From Sinorhizobium sojae CCBAU 05684 (GTDB taxonomy: Bacteria; Pseudomonadota; Alphaproteobacteria; Rhizobiales; Rhizobiaceae): a stretch of 64,000 nt of DNA. Under the pieces are notes generated by a model. It searched no databases. It was not told where the DNA came from and was given only the letters and a program-made list of their open reading frames with translations. The stretch's first letter is position 1; the number at the start of each line of letters is the position of its first letter. The DNA is taken from assembly GCF_002288525.1 (NCBI RefSeq), contig NZ_CP023069.1, forward strand, positions 186,001 to 250,000, written 5' to 3'. Shown one piece after another: positions 29,733 through 40,350 of the stretch. The position numbers were made by a program, and so were the translations under genes.

Positions 29733-30571
29733 GCTGACAACGAACATCACGAACTGCGCGGCACGGTAGCCGCCAGTGGCAAGGTGCACAAACAAGCGAT
29801 GATTCCACAACGGGACGAAATCCCGAGGCGAGAGAGGCCAGCGCGCCATTGCGCTTCGAGCGCGTTTGGTTGATCAGTCACTCGTTTCGCGGATTTCATC
29901 GAGGCCAGCGGTCCACAGAACCGCGCTGATAGGCCGGACATATGACCGCACCGTTCCCGCGGGATGAATCGCTGAAAAATGCCCTTGCCAAGCGGGTCGT
30001 TCCACATATGTCGCGCTGCAGCCTGACGAAGTCAGACGTCTGTCAAAGCGACGTCTTCGCTGCCAGTGTGTGCGGCAGCCGTCAGCTATTGAATGCAGTC
30101 TAACACTTGGTGCCCGTCCATCATCAGCTCAGTGAGACAAGCGGGCATCCTTCAAGCGGTCGGCTACTAAGGTTAGCTTGCGGCCAGACATATGTGGCCA
30201 TGCTGACCTATCCTCTTCAGCCTAGCCAAAAGCCTCGCCGCGCGGCTACCGCTGCACGTCGGTCGCGCGACCCCTGGCCGAAGTTGCTTGGCTGGTGGCG
30301 TGAGCCCACTGCCATAATTGTCGTGCCAGGCGCAACTCCACCGCTACGTTGCCTGGATGCGCGACGAACGCGTTCGCTGTTTCGTAGTGGCGGATCGGTC
30401 TCCTCCTTGTCCACCGCTCGCCAGCGGGTAACTGCTCATCGTCTCTCTTTCCGGCACCCCCGCACCCGCAGGCGATAGTGACAGCGCCGATAGGCTTGCA
30501 CCTGCGTGCGACCACTCTTCCATCTCCTCAATAGCCTCCATCCAAATAAGCGATTTTACATATCTGCTGAG
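29733..30571. other. IS110 tail and region without a gene
   Basis: 29880-30010 is the IS110 right-side sequence. From 30060 to 30571 no frame gives a recognisable protein. Confidence 0.45.
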
Positions 30572-30595
30572 TGTAGAGCGACAATCTGGCTGAGA

Positions 30596-33078
<2,483 letters not shown>

Positions 33079-33205
33079 TCACCAGATGAATCGGCGCGGC
33101 AGCAGCGGTAGAACTCCGTTCGGGCTACGCCCTCTCTGCGTTCCACCGCTGCTGCCGAGTCTCATCTTGATTGACGCTTCGTCTCATCTTGGTTGTCGCG
33201 CTGCA

Positions 33206-33452
33206 GCTGAGATTTCCCATTAGAATAGCGTGGCATTTTGGGTTGAATTCAATTGGGACAAGGATAGCAGTAGACGCGGAGCCTTCTCCACACACGGCTG
33301 CCGCATCGAGTGGTATGGGCTGTCGGCAAACTGCTCCGGTCCGAAGCCGCACTCTCACCATGAATCCACCCGCGCCCTGTTTGAAACCGCCGAGCCCCGG
33401 TTCGCCCGCAGGGGCCGTGTCAACCGTATAGTCGCTCTAAAGAGGACCACCT
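33206..33452. other. Intergenic region
   Basis: No recognisable coding or regulatory feature, apart from the IS21 target repeat GCTGAG at 33206-33211 and an AGAGGA site at 33441 ahead of the virK start. Confidence 0.4.
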
Positions 33453-33880
33453 GTGAAACATATCGTTGCAACCTTATTCGGGATACTGTTTGCTACAGCT
33501 GCCAATGCCGCCGGCGATAGTCATGCACTGGCGAGCTTGAACGCGCGCTGACTACCGGCAAACCGGTGAGTGTGACGGTCGATTTAGGCATGTGCACTCC
33601 GGCGACTGCCGATACACCGTCGACCAAGACGCGTGGAGGCGTTAGCATAGACGGCTATAGGATCACATCTGACGGCACCCTCGCTTTTGCAGATCAGCAT
33701 TTTACCATAGATCGTGACGGTAAGCCGGTTGTCCAGTTTCTTCGTTACCGGATCCGGCCGGACGGTGGCGCCGAATTCACCATGGTCGTCTTCAATGTGC
33801 CCAGTTACGAGCGAAAAGGAACGAGCCTGGTCTATAAGTGCTCAATTGGTCACGGATTGAGCTTCTTCTCTTCACCGTGA
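33453..33880 (+). pseudogene. VirK family protein, frameshifted
   Basis: The GTG at 33453 (AGAGGA 8 bases upstream) opens a signal peptide (VKHIVATLFGILFATAANAA) that stops after about 30 codons. The family body, TTGKPVSVTVDLGMCTP, KTRGGVSIDGYRITSDGTLA, FLRYRIRPDGGAEFTMVVFN and VYKCSIGHGLSFF, lies in another frame, shifted at about 33510-33530. VirK proteins are secreted, of unknown function, first known from Agrobacterium virulence regions. One indel inactivates it, unless it is a sequencing error. Confidence 0.72.
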
Positions 33881-34011
33881 TCTGGCATGTTGCAGCACGA
33901 TCGCGCGGGTTCGGGTGGCGGATCGTCCCGGATCGGCGGCTGAAGGTTTTCCTGTGGCACCCGCCCGTGCCATTTGCAGTGGTCCCGATAGGTAAAGGAA
34001 CCCGCCTGCCG

Positions 34012-35488
34012 CTATCCTTGAGCTTCTTCAATGCGGTCTTTCATGCCGTCGCTGGTCTGCCAAGCATAGCGGTCACCGAGGTCCTCTTCGATCACGCCGG
34101 CCGCGTATAACTGATCGAGCAGGTCGGCGACTGCAAGTACGCTCATTCCATCCGTCGAGGCCCGCATAACCAACTCCGAGGCTGTAAAGTTGCCGCACGC
34201 GATTAGATGGCCAACCGAGATCGGAGCGTAGTCGAGCACCCGGTGTTCCATGCTTCGCGAGCGGAGATGGAAGCAGCGGTCTCCCGCTGTGTACTCCAGG
34301 TCCCTGCGAAAGCGGATCGGCAGGTCGGGGGCTGGGCTCTCGAGCATATGTTGATCAATCATGCTCTTGAGCCCGTCCCGGAACTCGTCAGGCGTCCTGA
34401 ATGACCGTTGACCCACTATGCGATACCCGAGGGGCCAGCGTTCGCTACCCGGTACCGGCGTCACTAGTTGCAAACGTCTCTGCGGCATATTTACGAGGAA
34501 GCCGGAAACACAGGCGATCGTCGTGTGATTGCGCTCCGTCAAGGCGATTGCCTCTTGCCTCGCACTGAGTTTCTCCTTCCGCTTGCGCGCACGCCCCGTG
34601 AAAGCCTTTGCGGTCGGGGCGTCCTTGCCCTGCATGATGAGTTCGACCCCTGTCAGTTCTTCAGGCGAAAACGCCCTGTGGATCTGATTGAGATGTGCCG
34701 TGCTGAGCACAGAGAAGCGATTCATCGTAGTGCCATAAAGATTGAAGAGGCCGAGCACGCGCCTGGTGAGTGCCTCATCCTTGAGCGGGGCGGCCGTCGT
34801 TGTTTGCGGCAATGCGCCCGTGATCTGATAGTAGTCGAAGAGAAAGCGGTCGTACTGCGGGTTGTCCATTGGCTCTGTGGCCCAGTAGCAGAACCCAGTA
34901 CGAGCTGCCGGGCCAAACACCTCGCTCGCGACACCAACCACGCCGCGCCAAAGCTCTGCATGCTGTTTGCTATACTCGTAATAGCCTTTGAACGGAGCGG
35001 CCGAGAGGCCGCAGAACCAGCAACCGACGGTGCACCCTTCCCTCAGCTCGAAAGCGATGATGGGGTGTGTGATCGACGGTGCTGATCCGCCCAATTCGTC
35101 ATTACAACGCCGAATTTGGCGCTCGCGCCAGGCATGAAAGCGAGGGTTGGTCATTGACATATCGCCATGGTCGCGCAGGAGGTCGCGATGGCGCAACATG
35201 TCGCGCATGTACTCGTCCCACATTATCGACAGCGGCCATGGTGCAGACTCCGGCTTGTAGCGGTAAGTAAGATGATCATCGCGCCAGAGCGGCAGTATCT
35301 CCAGTGGGTCAACTTCAATGCCATAGCGCTCTGTTACCGCGCGAGGGGCGTCGGCGCTCTCCGAAACCGCGGTGCGGAACTTTATGTCACCAGCCAGCCG
35401 TTCCATGAAACGCTTGATGTGCGACAAGGTGCGCCGTTGCTCCGGCGTGCGCCGGTTAAAGATCTGGCGCCAATACTCGCCTTTATAA
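34012..35488 (-). pseudogene. PoyD-type radical SAM peptide epimerase, 5' end cut by IS5
   Basis: About 490 residues of a radical SAM enzyme. The cluster motif C-x3-C-x2-C is CTVGCWFC in FELREGCTVGCWFCGLSAAP, a form I associate with RiPP-maturation amino acid epimerases (PoyD/OspD family, TIGR04517), which convert L- to D-residues in a precursor peptide. Upstream of the TTG at 35427 the frame stays open (YKGEYWRQIFNRRTPEQRRT) to the IS5 edge at 35488, showing that the N-terminus is missing here. The first 24 residues are beyond the IS at 36421-36492. Excising the IS leaves the two parts one base out of frame. Translation from TTG 35427 might still give a shortened enzyme. Its presumed substrate gene is at 36540-36917. 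Confidence 0.82.
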
Positions 35489-36420
35489 GAGCCTGACCGA
35501 AAAAGAGTTGAGTGAAATCAGCCAGTTGTGATTCTGTTTGTTTGCTTAGGACGAACGGAGACCACAATGGGCTGGACTGATTTCACCCGTCGGCAATATG
35601 CCCGACGCGCAAGGCGGTATGCAAGCGATCTGACGGACCGGGAATGGGGATTGATCTCGCCTTGCCTGCCTGGACCGCGGCGGTTGGGCAGGCCGCGCAG
35701 CACCGATCTTCGCGAGGTCGTGAATGCGTTGCTTTACATCGCCACGACGGGGTGCCAGTGGCGGATGATGCCCAAGGATTTTCCGCCTTTTACAACTGTC
35801 CAGTCCTATTTCTACGAATGGCGAGCGACAGGGTTATGGGGTCGGATCAACCATCATCTTGTGATGGAGGCGCGCGAATTGGAAGGCCGGGAAGCCTCGC
35901 CATCTGCTGGCGTGATTGACAGTCAAAGCGTGAAAACCACGGAAAGCGGCGGAATTTCGGGCTATGACGCGGGCAAGAAGATCAAGGGACGGAAGCGTCA
36001 TATCGTCGTCGACACGCTCGGGTTGATGGTCGGCCTCAGGGTTCACAGCGCCGATATCCAAGATCGCGACGGCGCACCTGCCGTCCTCAAAACCATTCTC
36101 AAGCGCTGGCCGTGGCTGAGACATATCTTCGCCGACGGTGGTTATGCCGGACCGAAGCTGAAGGGCGCACTCCAAAAGATCGCTGCCTTCACTCTCCAGA
36201 TCGTCAAGCGGACCGACAAGGCCAAGGGCTTCGAAGTTCTGCCGCGGCGCTGGGTCGTGGAGCGCACCTTCGCATGGCTTGGCAGATGCCGACGATTGGC
36301 TAAGGATTGGGAGAAGTCCATCGCATCAGCCGAGGCTTGGATCACTATCGCCCACATCCGGGTCCTGACACGACGCTTGGCAAGGTACGGATATTGTTGA
36401 GACCTTTTCGAGTCAGGCTC
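35489..36420 (+). mobile_element. IS5-family insertion sequence, copy 2 (932 bp, TSD TAA)
   Basis: Same ends and length as copy 1, with TAA at 35486-35488 and 36421-36423. All six-frame translations equal those of copies 1 and 3. It sits inside the 5' end of the radical SAM epimerase gene, between the codons for about residue 24 and the rest, in the opposite orientation. Confidence 0.93.
35567..36400 (+). CDS. IS5-family transposase (copy 2)
   Basis: A 277-residue transposase, identical in translation to the copies at 3878-4711 and 45368-46201, with GVIDSQSVKTTE, HIFADGGYAG and the terminal VVERTFAWLGR catalytic region. Intact. Confidence 0.93.
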   Translation: MGWTDFTRRQYARRARRYASDLTDREWGLISPCLPGPRRLGRPRSTDLREVVNALLYIATTGCQWRMMPKDFPPFTTVQSYFYEWRATGLWGRINHHLVMEARELEGREASPSAGVIDSQSVKTTESGGISGYDAGKKIKGRKRHIVVDTLGLMVGLRVHSADIQDRDGAPAVLKTILKRWPWLRHIFADGGYAGPKLKGALQKIAAFTLQIVKRTDKAKGFEVLPRRWVVERTFAWLGRCRRLAKDWEKSIASAEAWITIAHIRVLTRRLARYGYC

Positions 36421-36492
36421 TAAGGTGAGCCCTTGAAGCCGTTTCTTGTAGGCCAGATCGCATGTCTCGTTCCCGATGATATTTGCTGTCAT
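36421..36492 (-). pseudogene. N-terminal fragment of the radical SAM epimerase
   Basis: The ATG at 36492, 48 bases after the precursor stop, begins MTANIIGNETCDLAYKKRLQ and runs 24 codons into the IS5 right end. Its position and the presence of the truncated maturase just beyond the IS make it the original start of that gene. A weak GAAGAG site precedes it. Inferred from context; so short a fragment cannot be assigned by family alone. Confidence 0.6.
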
Positions 36493-36539
36493 GCTCTCTT
36501 CGCACCGATCGTCCAAGCCAATGCGCTCCGGTAAAAAAA

Positions 36540-36917
36540 TCAGCTTGAAACATGAACAACAATTACAACAAGTTGAACGACCGCGGCGACGGCGGCGCCC
36601 TTTTCAGCCATATGCAACGGCCGCGTGAGTCCATCCGTAACGGGACTATCTAAGGCAGTAGATTGTACAAAGCGCGGCAAGGCCGGAACGCGCGAGCCAC
36701 GCTTGCTGTTCGCCATCGCGTCGAGCTTCTTGCCAGTAGACTTCCGTCGGCTGTCCAATCGGATGTAGTTTTGAACTTCGTCAAGCGTTATGTTGTAGCC
36801 GAGACTCTTTCCGATCGCTACGATTGGTGCAAGACCCGTGGCACTTGGCTTGAGGTTTGCAGGCAGCCTGCCTTTGTCCAAATCGTTGACGAATCGCTCT
36901 ACGTCAGCTCGCGCCAT
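36540..36917 (-). CDS. Nif11-leader RiPP precursor peptide
   Basis: A 125-residue protein. Residues 1-52 match the Nif11 leader domain ([11 protein letters not shown] at 6-16, [20 protein letters not shown] at 32-51). A basic linker follows, and the C-terminal 19 residues, [19 protein letters not shown] (107-125), are almost all Val, Ala and Ile. Nif11-type leaders guide RiPP enzymes, and Val/Ile-rich cores are the usual substrates of PoyD/OspD epimerases. AAAGGA lies 7 bases before the ATG, and a -24/-12 promoter starts 72 bases upstream. No double-glycine cleavage site is evident, so the exact core is unknown. No transporter or protease gene is nearby. Confidence 0.82.
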   Translation of the reverse strand: MARADVERFVNDLDKGRLPANLKPSATGLAPIVAIGKSLGYNITLDEVQNYIRLDSRRKSTGKKLDAMANSKRGSRVPALPRFVQSTALDSPVTDGLTRPLHMAEKGAAVAAVVQLVVIVVHVSS

Positions 36918-36988
36918 AGCTAATTCCTTTGCTCATAGTTGCCAATTACACCGCCTCGCTCTTGCCGGCGTGGATGATGCCGTGAACG

Positions 36989-37005
36989 AGCAAGCGCCGT
37001 GCCAA
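36989..37005 (-). promoter_or_regulatory. Sigma-54 (-24/-12) promoter of the RiPP operon
   Basis: On the minus strand the sequence is TTGGCACGGCGCTTGCT, an exact match to the TGGCACG-N4-TTGC consensus with GG-N10-GC spacing. It points to the precursor gene, whose ATG is 72 bases further. The nearest perfect TGT-N10-ACA NifA site is 590 bases upstream at 37589-37604; a near match (TGT-N10-ACC) is at 37049-37064. Confidence 0.82.
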
Positions 37006-37556
37006 CCTAAAAATGTCGTCATTTTGTGCATTTTCAGAGTGCATGCATTGTCAACTTGCCGACCTTTAGTCCCGAACCGGCCAATCGGCCGCTCCGAAAT
37101 GTAGACATCCGCAAAATTCTTCACTAAGGACAGCGCTCTCTTTTTGCCCGCTCAGTTGCGGATTCCGCCAGTCGATTCATTCAGTGAAACATCGGGATAC
37201 GCTCAAAAGCGTGACGACGGCGTAGCGGCGTCAGAGAGAAGCGTCGACGAATCACGCACTGCCAAACGGCCGGCACAGCAGGTCGACGACCCCCCGCGGC
37301 GGTGGGGAGATCAGAGCTGTATGCGTATCATGGACATGACCCAGGCTCATGCAACCCTGACCGCGACCAGCGCTGAAGCAGGCCGACGGCATCGGGTTGG
37401 CACTTTAGGCACCGACGCATTAGCAATGGACGCGCATCTGCGCCGACTCGGTATCAGCGATGTGCATTATGATCTGTCTAGGTTTCGATCGCCTTGGTCT
37501 TCCGACCCTTCCATGCACCACGTGCCAACGAGTTTTATTACAACCTGCTAACCGCT
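37006..37556. other. Intergenic region between nifW and the RiPP operon
   Basis: It holds a possible degenerate NifA site at 37049-37064 and a 30-base scar of an IS66 tnpB end near 37150-37180 (minus frame IDWRNPQ). The rest, including the plus-strand frame 37144-37551, gives nothing recognisable. Insertion debris here may have moved the nifW-end NifA site away from the RiPP promoter. Confidence 0.45.
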
Positions 37557-38009
37557 TCATTCCAGCGCGTCCGGAGCCGCGACTACTTTGTCGGACTGAT
37601 GACATCGCTGTGTCGCAACCCCGCCGCAGTCACTGATTTCGGATGGCTGCAAGAGTTCTTCCAATGGTACGAAGACTTGGATCGGCGCAGCAGCTTTGGT
37701 CGGCTCGCGATCCTCAAGCACCTTGAAAACACGATGTTTGAGTGGCGACGAAGTTGCAAAGTCCCTGTAAGCGCGCTCGAGTGCGGCGCGCGCACGGGTG
37801 GCGGCCGTGCCTGTGGGGAGATCGGAAAAGTCCTCCGCGACCAGATACTGACCCATGCGCTTCATTATGTGGAGCCGTGATGTGTTTAGCACCTTTGGGT
37901 CATAGGTGACGCCGAGGGCATCGAAGAACTCCTCGGCGGCCGACAAATCCTTCAGCCAAGTCAGAATGTCAGTGCCATCAGGGGCAAAGGTCGCATCATC
38001 ATAAGACAT
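37557..38009 (-). CDS. nifW: Nitrogenase-stabilising protein NifW
   Basis: A 150-residue NifW. The family core is clear: LSAAEEFFDALGVTYDPKVL, SRLHIMKRMGQYLVAEDFSD, then FATSSPLKHRVFKVLEDREP and VFVPLEELL. NifW protects the MoFe nitrogenase component from oxygen damage. It is longer than usual (about 110 residues) through a short N-terminal extension and a 25-residue tail. AGGAGA lies 6 bases upstream of the ATG. It follows nifS by 163 bases. A decayed copy of its 3' half is at 56840-57003. Confidence 0.93.
   Translation of the reverse strand: MSYDDATFAPDGTDILTWLKDLSAAEEFFDALGVTYDPKVLNTSRLHIMKRMGQYLVAEDFSDLPTGTAATRARAALERAYRDFATSSPLKHRVFKVLEDREPTKAAAPIQVFVPLEELLQPSEISDCGGVATQRCHQSDKVVAAPDALE
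37589..37604. promoter_or_regulatory. NifA upstream activator sequence in the 3' end of nifW
   Basis: TGT-N10-ACA (TGTCGGACTGATGACA) inside the last codons of nifW. The homologous position in the decayed nifW copy is the activator site of fixA (56835-56850), so this was probably a fixA-type enhancer. Here the next sigma-54 promoter downstream is that of the RiPP operon, 590 bases away. Confidence 0.55.
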
Positions 38010-38172
38010 TGCATTCTCCTACTGGCCGCGGAATAGCTGCTTTCGTTCCAACACATGGTCCCGGCCCTGCACCCCATGATGACCCTGGGAAGAGCTGTGA
38101 TCGAGACGCCATCAGTGACGGGTATTCGGACATTCCCAAGCGCTGAAACGATCGTATGTGCCGGCAGAGCGT

Positions 38173-39336
38173 CTACCCGGCAAATACTGGACGAGATTCA
38201 CGCAGTTTTTTCACAACTGCGGGTATCACCTGCAACACCCGATCTATATCCTCTTCACAGTTATAGCCTGACAACGAGAAGCGGACTGCTCCGACCGCCT
38301 GCCTGTGGGGAGTACCCATGGCTTTTAGAACATGGCTCGTCGATAAAGAACGAGAGGTACAGGCGGTTCCGGAGGAGCAGGCGATGCCATGGCGATTGAG
38401 CAGAAACTGCATGGCTTCACCACCGACGCCTTCAAAGGCAATGCTCGTTGTGTTGGGCAACCGCGTCACCGGATCACCCATTACGAAGACTTGGGGGACA
38501 CGCTCGAGAAGTCCTTTCTCCAATCGATCGCGGAATGATCTTATTATCGCATTGTCCTTGTCCATACAATCCAACGCGAGTTCTGCCGCCTTGCCCAGAC
38601 CTACTATCCCGGGCGTGTTCTCCGTGCCCGCGCGCCGGTCGCGCTCCTGGTGGCCACCCTTAATGAGTGCGTGAAAGGGCACCCCGCGCTTTATGTAGAG
38701 TGCCCCGACGCCCTTCGGGCCATGGAACTTGTGCGCGGAAAGCGACAGCATGTCGATCGCCGTTGATTTCAAGTCAATCGGTAGCTTGCCGACTGCTTGC
38801 ACCGCATCGGTGTGGAAAATTGCGCCGACTTTTTTGGCCATCTCAGCTAGCTTTACCACAGGAAAGAGCGTTCCCGTCTCGTTGTTGGCCCACATGATCG
38901 AAACGATTGCTACACGGTGTGTAAGGGCGTCCTGATAAGCGTCAAGGTCAAGTCGGCCCTGGTGATCCACTGGGACCTTGTGCACCTTGGTGCCGCGTGT
39001 CTTCTCCAGATGGGTGCAGAGCGTCAGCACCGCAGGATGCTCGACCGCCGAAGTTACGATCTCAGTGCGCTCAGGCATAGCCTCGAGCCCCGAAAGGATC
39101 GCCGCATTGTTGCTTTCGGTCCCGCCCGAGGTAAAGGTGATCTCTGGGTCGAACTTTGCACCGATCAGTGCTTGCAACTGCCTGCGCGCTACGTTAATCG
39201 CTGCCCCGGCAGTAGCACCAGCGTCATGCATCGAGGAAGCGTTGCCAAACACATCTGCGAAGAATGGCAGCATCGCCTGGAGAACTTCCGCATCGACGCG
39301 CGTCGTTGCGTTGTTGTCGAGATAGATAGGCCTCAA
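38173..39336 (-). CDS. nifS: Cysteine desulfurase NifS
   Basis: A 387-residue PLP enzyme that supplies sulfur for nitrogenase Fe-S clusters. The start MRPIYLDNNATTRVDAEVLQ, the PLP lysine K203 in SLSAHKFHGPKGVG and the catalytic cysteine C326 in CSSGTACTSRSL are in place. Length is normal. It is followed by nifW and preceded by a dead iscN/hesB copy that once shared its sigma-54 promoter at 39813. A fragment of a second nifS lies at 57004-57075. Confidence 0.95.
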   Translation of the reverse strand: MRPIYLDNNATTRVDAEVLQAMLPFFADVFGNASSMHDAGATAGAAINVARRQLQALIGAKFDPEITFTSGGTESNNAAILSGLEAMPERTEIVTSAVEHPAVLTLCTHLEKTRGTKVHKVPVDHQGRLDLDAYQDALTHRVAIVSIMWANNETGTLFPVVKLAEMAKKVGAIFHTDAVQAVGKLPIDLKSTAIDMLSLSAHKFHGPKGVGALYIKRGVPFHALIKGGHQERDRRAGTENTPGIVGLGKAAELALDCMDKDNAIIRSFRDRLEKGLLERVPQVFVMGDPVTRLPNTTSIAFEGVGGEAMQFLLNRHGIACSSGTACTSRSLSTSHVLKAMGTPHRQAVGAVRFSLSGYNCEEDIDRVLQVIPAVVKKLRESRPVFAG

Positions 39337-39403
39337 GATAATTCTCCAGCTACCGAAACGACGAAAGGTTTACAAATGGCGATCGTGGCATTGTAGAAGT
39401 GCT

Positions 39404-39769
39404 TTTTGATCCAGCATTACTGTTCTCCCGTGCGTGGCGATCAGCCGAACGATTTGCCGCAGGCTCACCTCTCCCGCGTGTTGAAACGTTGAAGACGAAC
39501 CCGGGCGAATCCACCCTTGGGATGACGTCCTTGGGATGACGTCCCGGGCCAGGCCGGCCACATGGGGTTGGGGGTCCGAGTCAACAAATATGTTGATCCC
39601 ATCCTTCTCGATAACAGTGTCGCCCTCGCGCGACTCAGTCTCTAATGCAAAATGGTATATGCACAGCCGTCCGCTTGAACCGTCATATGCATAAGCCATC
39701 GGTGGGTTCAGAATCGCGGGAAGGAGCGAGCTTCACTGCACTAACGGCTCTTCCGTTGAGACCTATCAT
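39404..39769 (-). pseudogene. Dead copy of the HesB/IscA-like gene (iscN)
   Basis: From ATG 39769 the frame reads MIGLNGRAVSAVKLAPSRDS then EPTDG, matching MITLTDSAIAAIKFALSQTC-EPADG of the intact gene at 57136-57456, with the same AGGAGAAACGA site upstream. A shift follows, and a second frame gives FALETESREGDTVIEKDGIN and FVDSDPQPHVAG. A 14-bp tandem duplication (TTGGGATGACGTCC at 39517-39530 and 39531-39544) breaks it again; without it RVDSPGFVFN follows as expected. The cluster-binding cysteines are lost. Confidence 0.85.
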
Positions 39770-39812
39770 GGATCGTTTCTCCTGGTTCGAAAAGGCCTTT
39801 GCAAATCGGTCA

Positions 39813-39829
39813 AGCACAAACTATGCCAA
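39813..39829 (-). promoter_or_regulatory. Sigma-54 promoter of the iscN'-nifS-nifW unit
   Basis: Minus-strand TTGGCATAGTTTGTGCT: GG and GC are 10 bases apart, with TGGCA at -24. It lies 44 bases before the dead iscN start and is the nearest promoter to nifS. Confidence 0.72.
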
Positions 39830-39890
39830 CGAAAAAACGGTTCTGAAACAACACCGAAACTCAAACATCGGTATGACATTTGTCCGATAA

Positions 39891-39906
39891 TGTCGGAAAT
39901 CGGACA
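39891..39906. promoter_or_regulatory. NifA upstream activator sequence for nifS unit
   Basis: TGT-N10-ACA (TGTCGGAAATCGGACA), 62 bases upstream of the -24 element of the nifS promoter. Confidence 0.75.
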
Positions 39907-39954
39907 TTGTCGAATTAGCCCACACCAAAGAGCGCCTCTGTGCCGCAAACAGGA

Positions 39955-40350
39955 TGCGATGTGATGACTTCGGCGGCGCAGCTCTTCGAAAGCTTGATGG
40001 CAGACGGAGGATGCCAGCCATAGCGGCGATTGCTGGCACTTGCCTCACTCTACGATGGCGGCCCGCGTTCGGAGGCAGCGCCATTCGCCAGCGAGATGCT
40101 GCAGTGTTGGGCCGGGTGCTGCGATCCGACTCGGACCCCAACGAACGGTGCACCGCGCGACCGAGTGACACTGAATGACGTCAGCGCCCGGGGCTGGCAA
40201 AGGACGTCGAAAGCAGGCTATCCTAAAAATTCACTGGCGCGCAGATTGGTCCAGAAGTTGCGCATTTCGGATGAGAACACGGTTGGGCGTGAACTGGAGA
40301 CGCCCGGCTTCGCCAGAGCTCCCACAAATGCAACTACAGCGAAGCGGGCA
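39955..40350 (+). pseudogene. IS630-family transposase remnant
   Basis: Scattered frames read DDFGGAALRKL, LLALASLYDGGPRSEAAPFA and LRISDENTVGRELETPGFAR, matching DDFDGRALRQL, LLALAEIYDGGSRSDAARIG and FRIAMDETTVGRELKALGFA of the IS630 at 13.9-15.0 kb. Several frameshifts; the catalytic part is absent. Its right side replaces the end of the neighbouring peptide-binding protein gene. Confidence 0.8.

Noticed and set aside
33792-34031. A 79-codon minus-strand frame overlapping the end of the epimerase, containing GTTANGTGG, considered as a second RiPP precursor
   Set aside because: It needs a TTG start inside the epimerase end, has no Nif11-like leader, and overlaps the virK remnant.
36540-36917. 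Alternative reading of the precursor as an ordinary small membrane protein because of its hydrophobic end
   Set aside because: The Nif11-like N-terminal half, the adjacent radical SAM maturase and the promoter fit a RiPP precursor better, though the hydrophobic tail alone would be ambiguous.
37049-37064. TGT-N10-ACC considered as a NifA site for the RiPP promoter
   Set aside because: The last base differs from the ACA consensus and the spacing to -24 (about 45 bases) is shorter than usual; kept only as a possible weak site.
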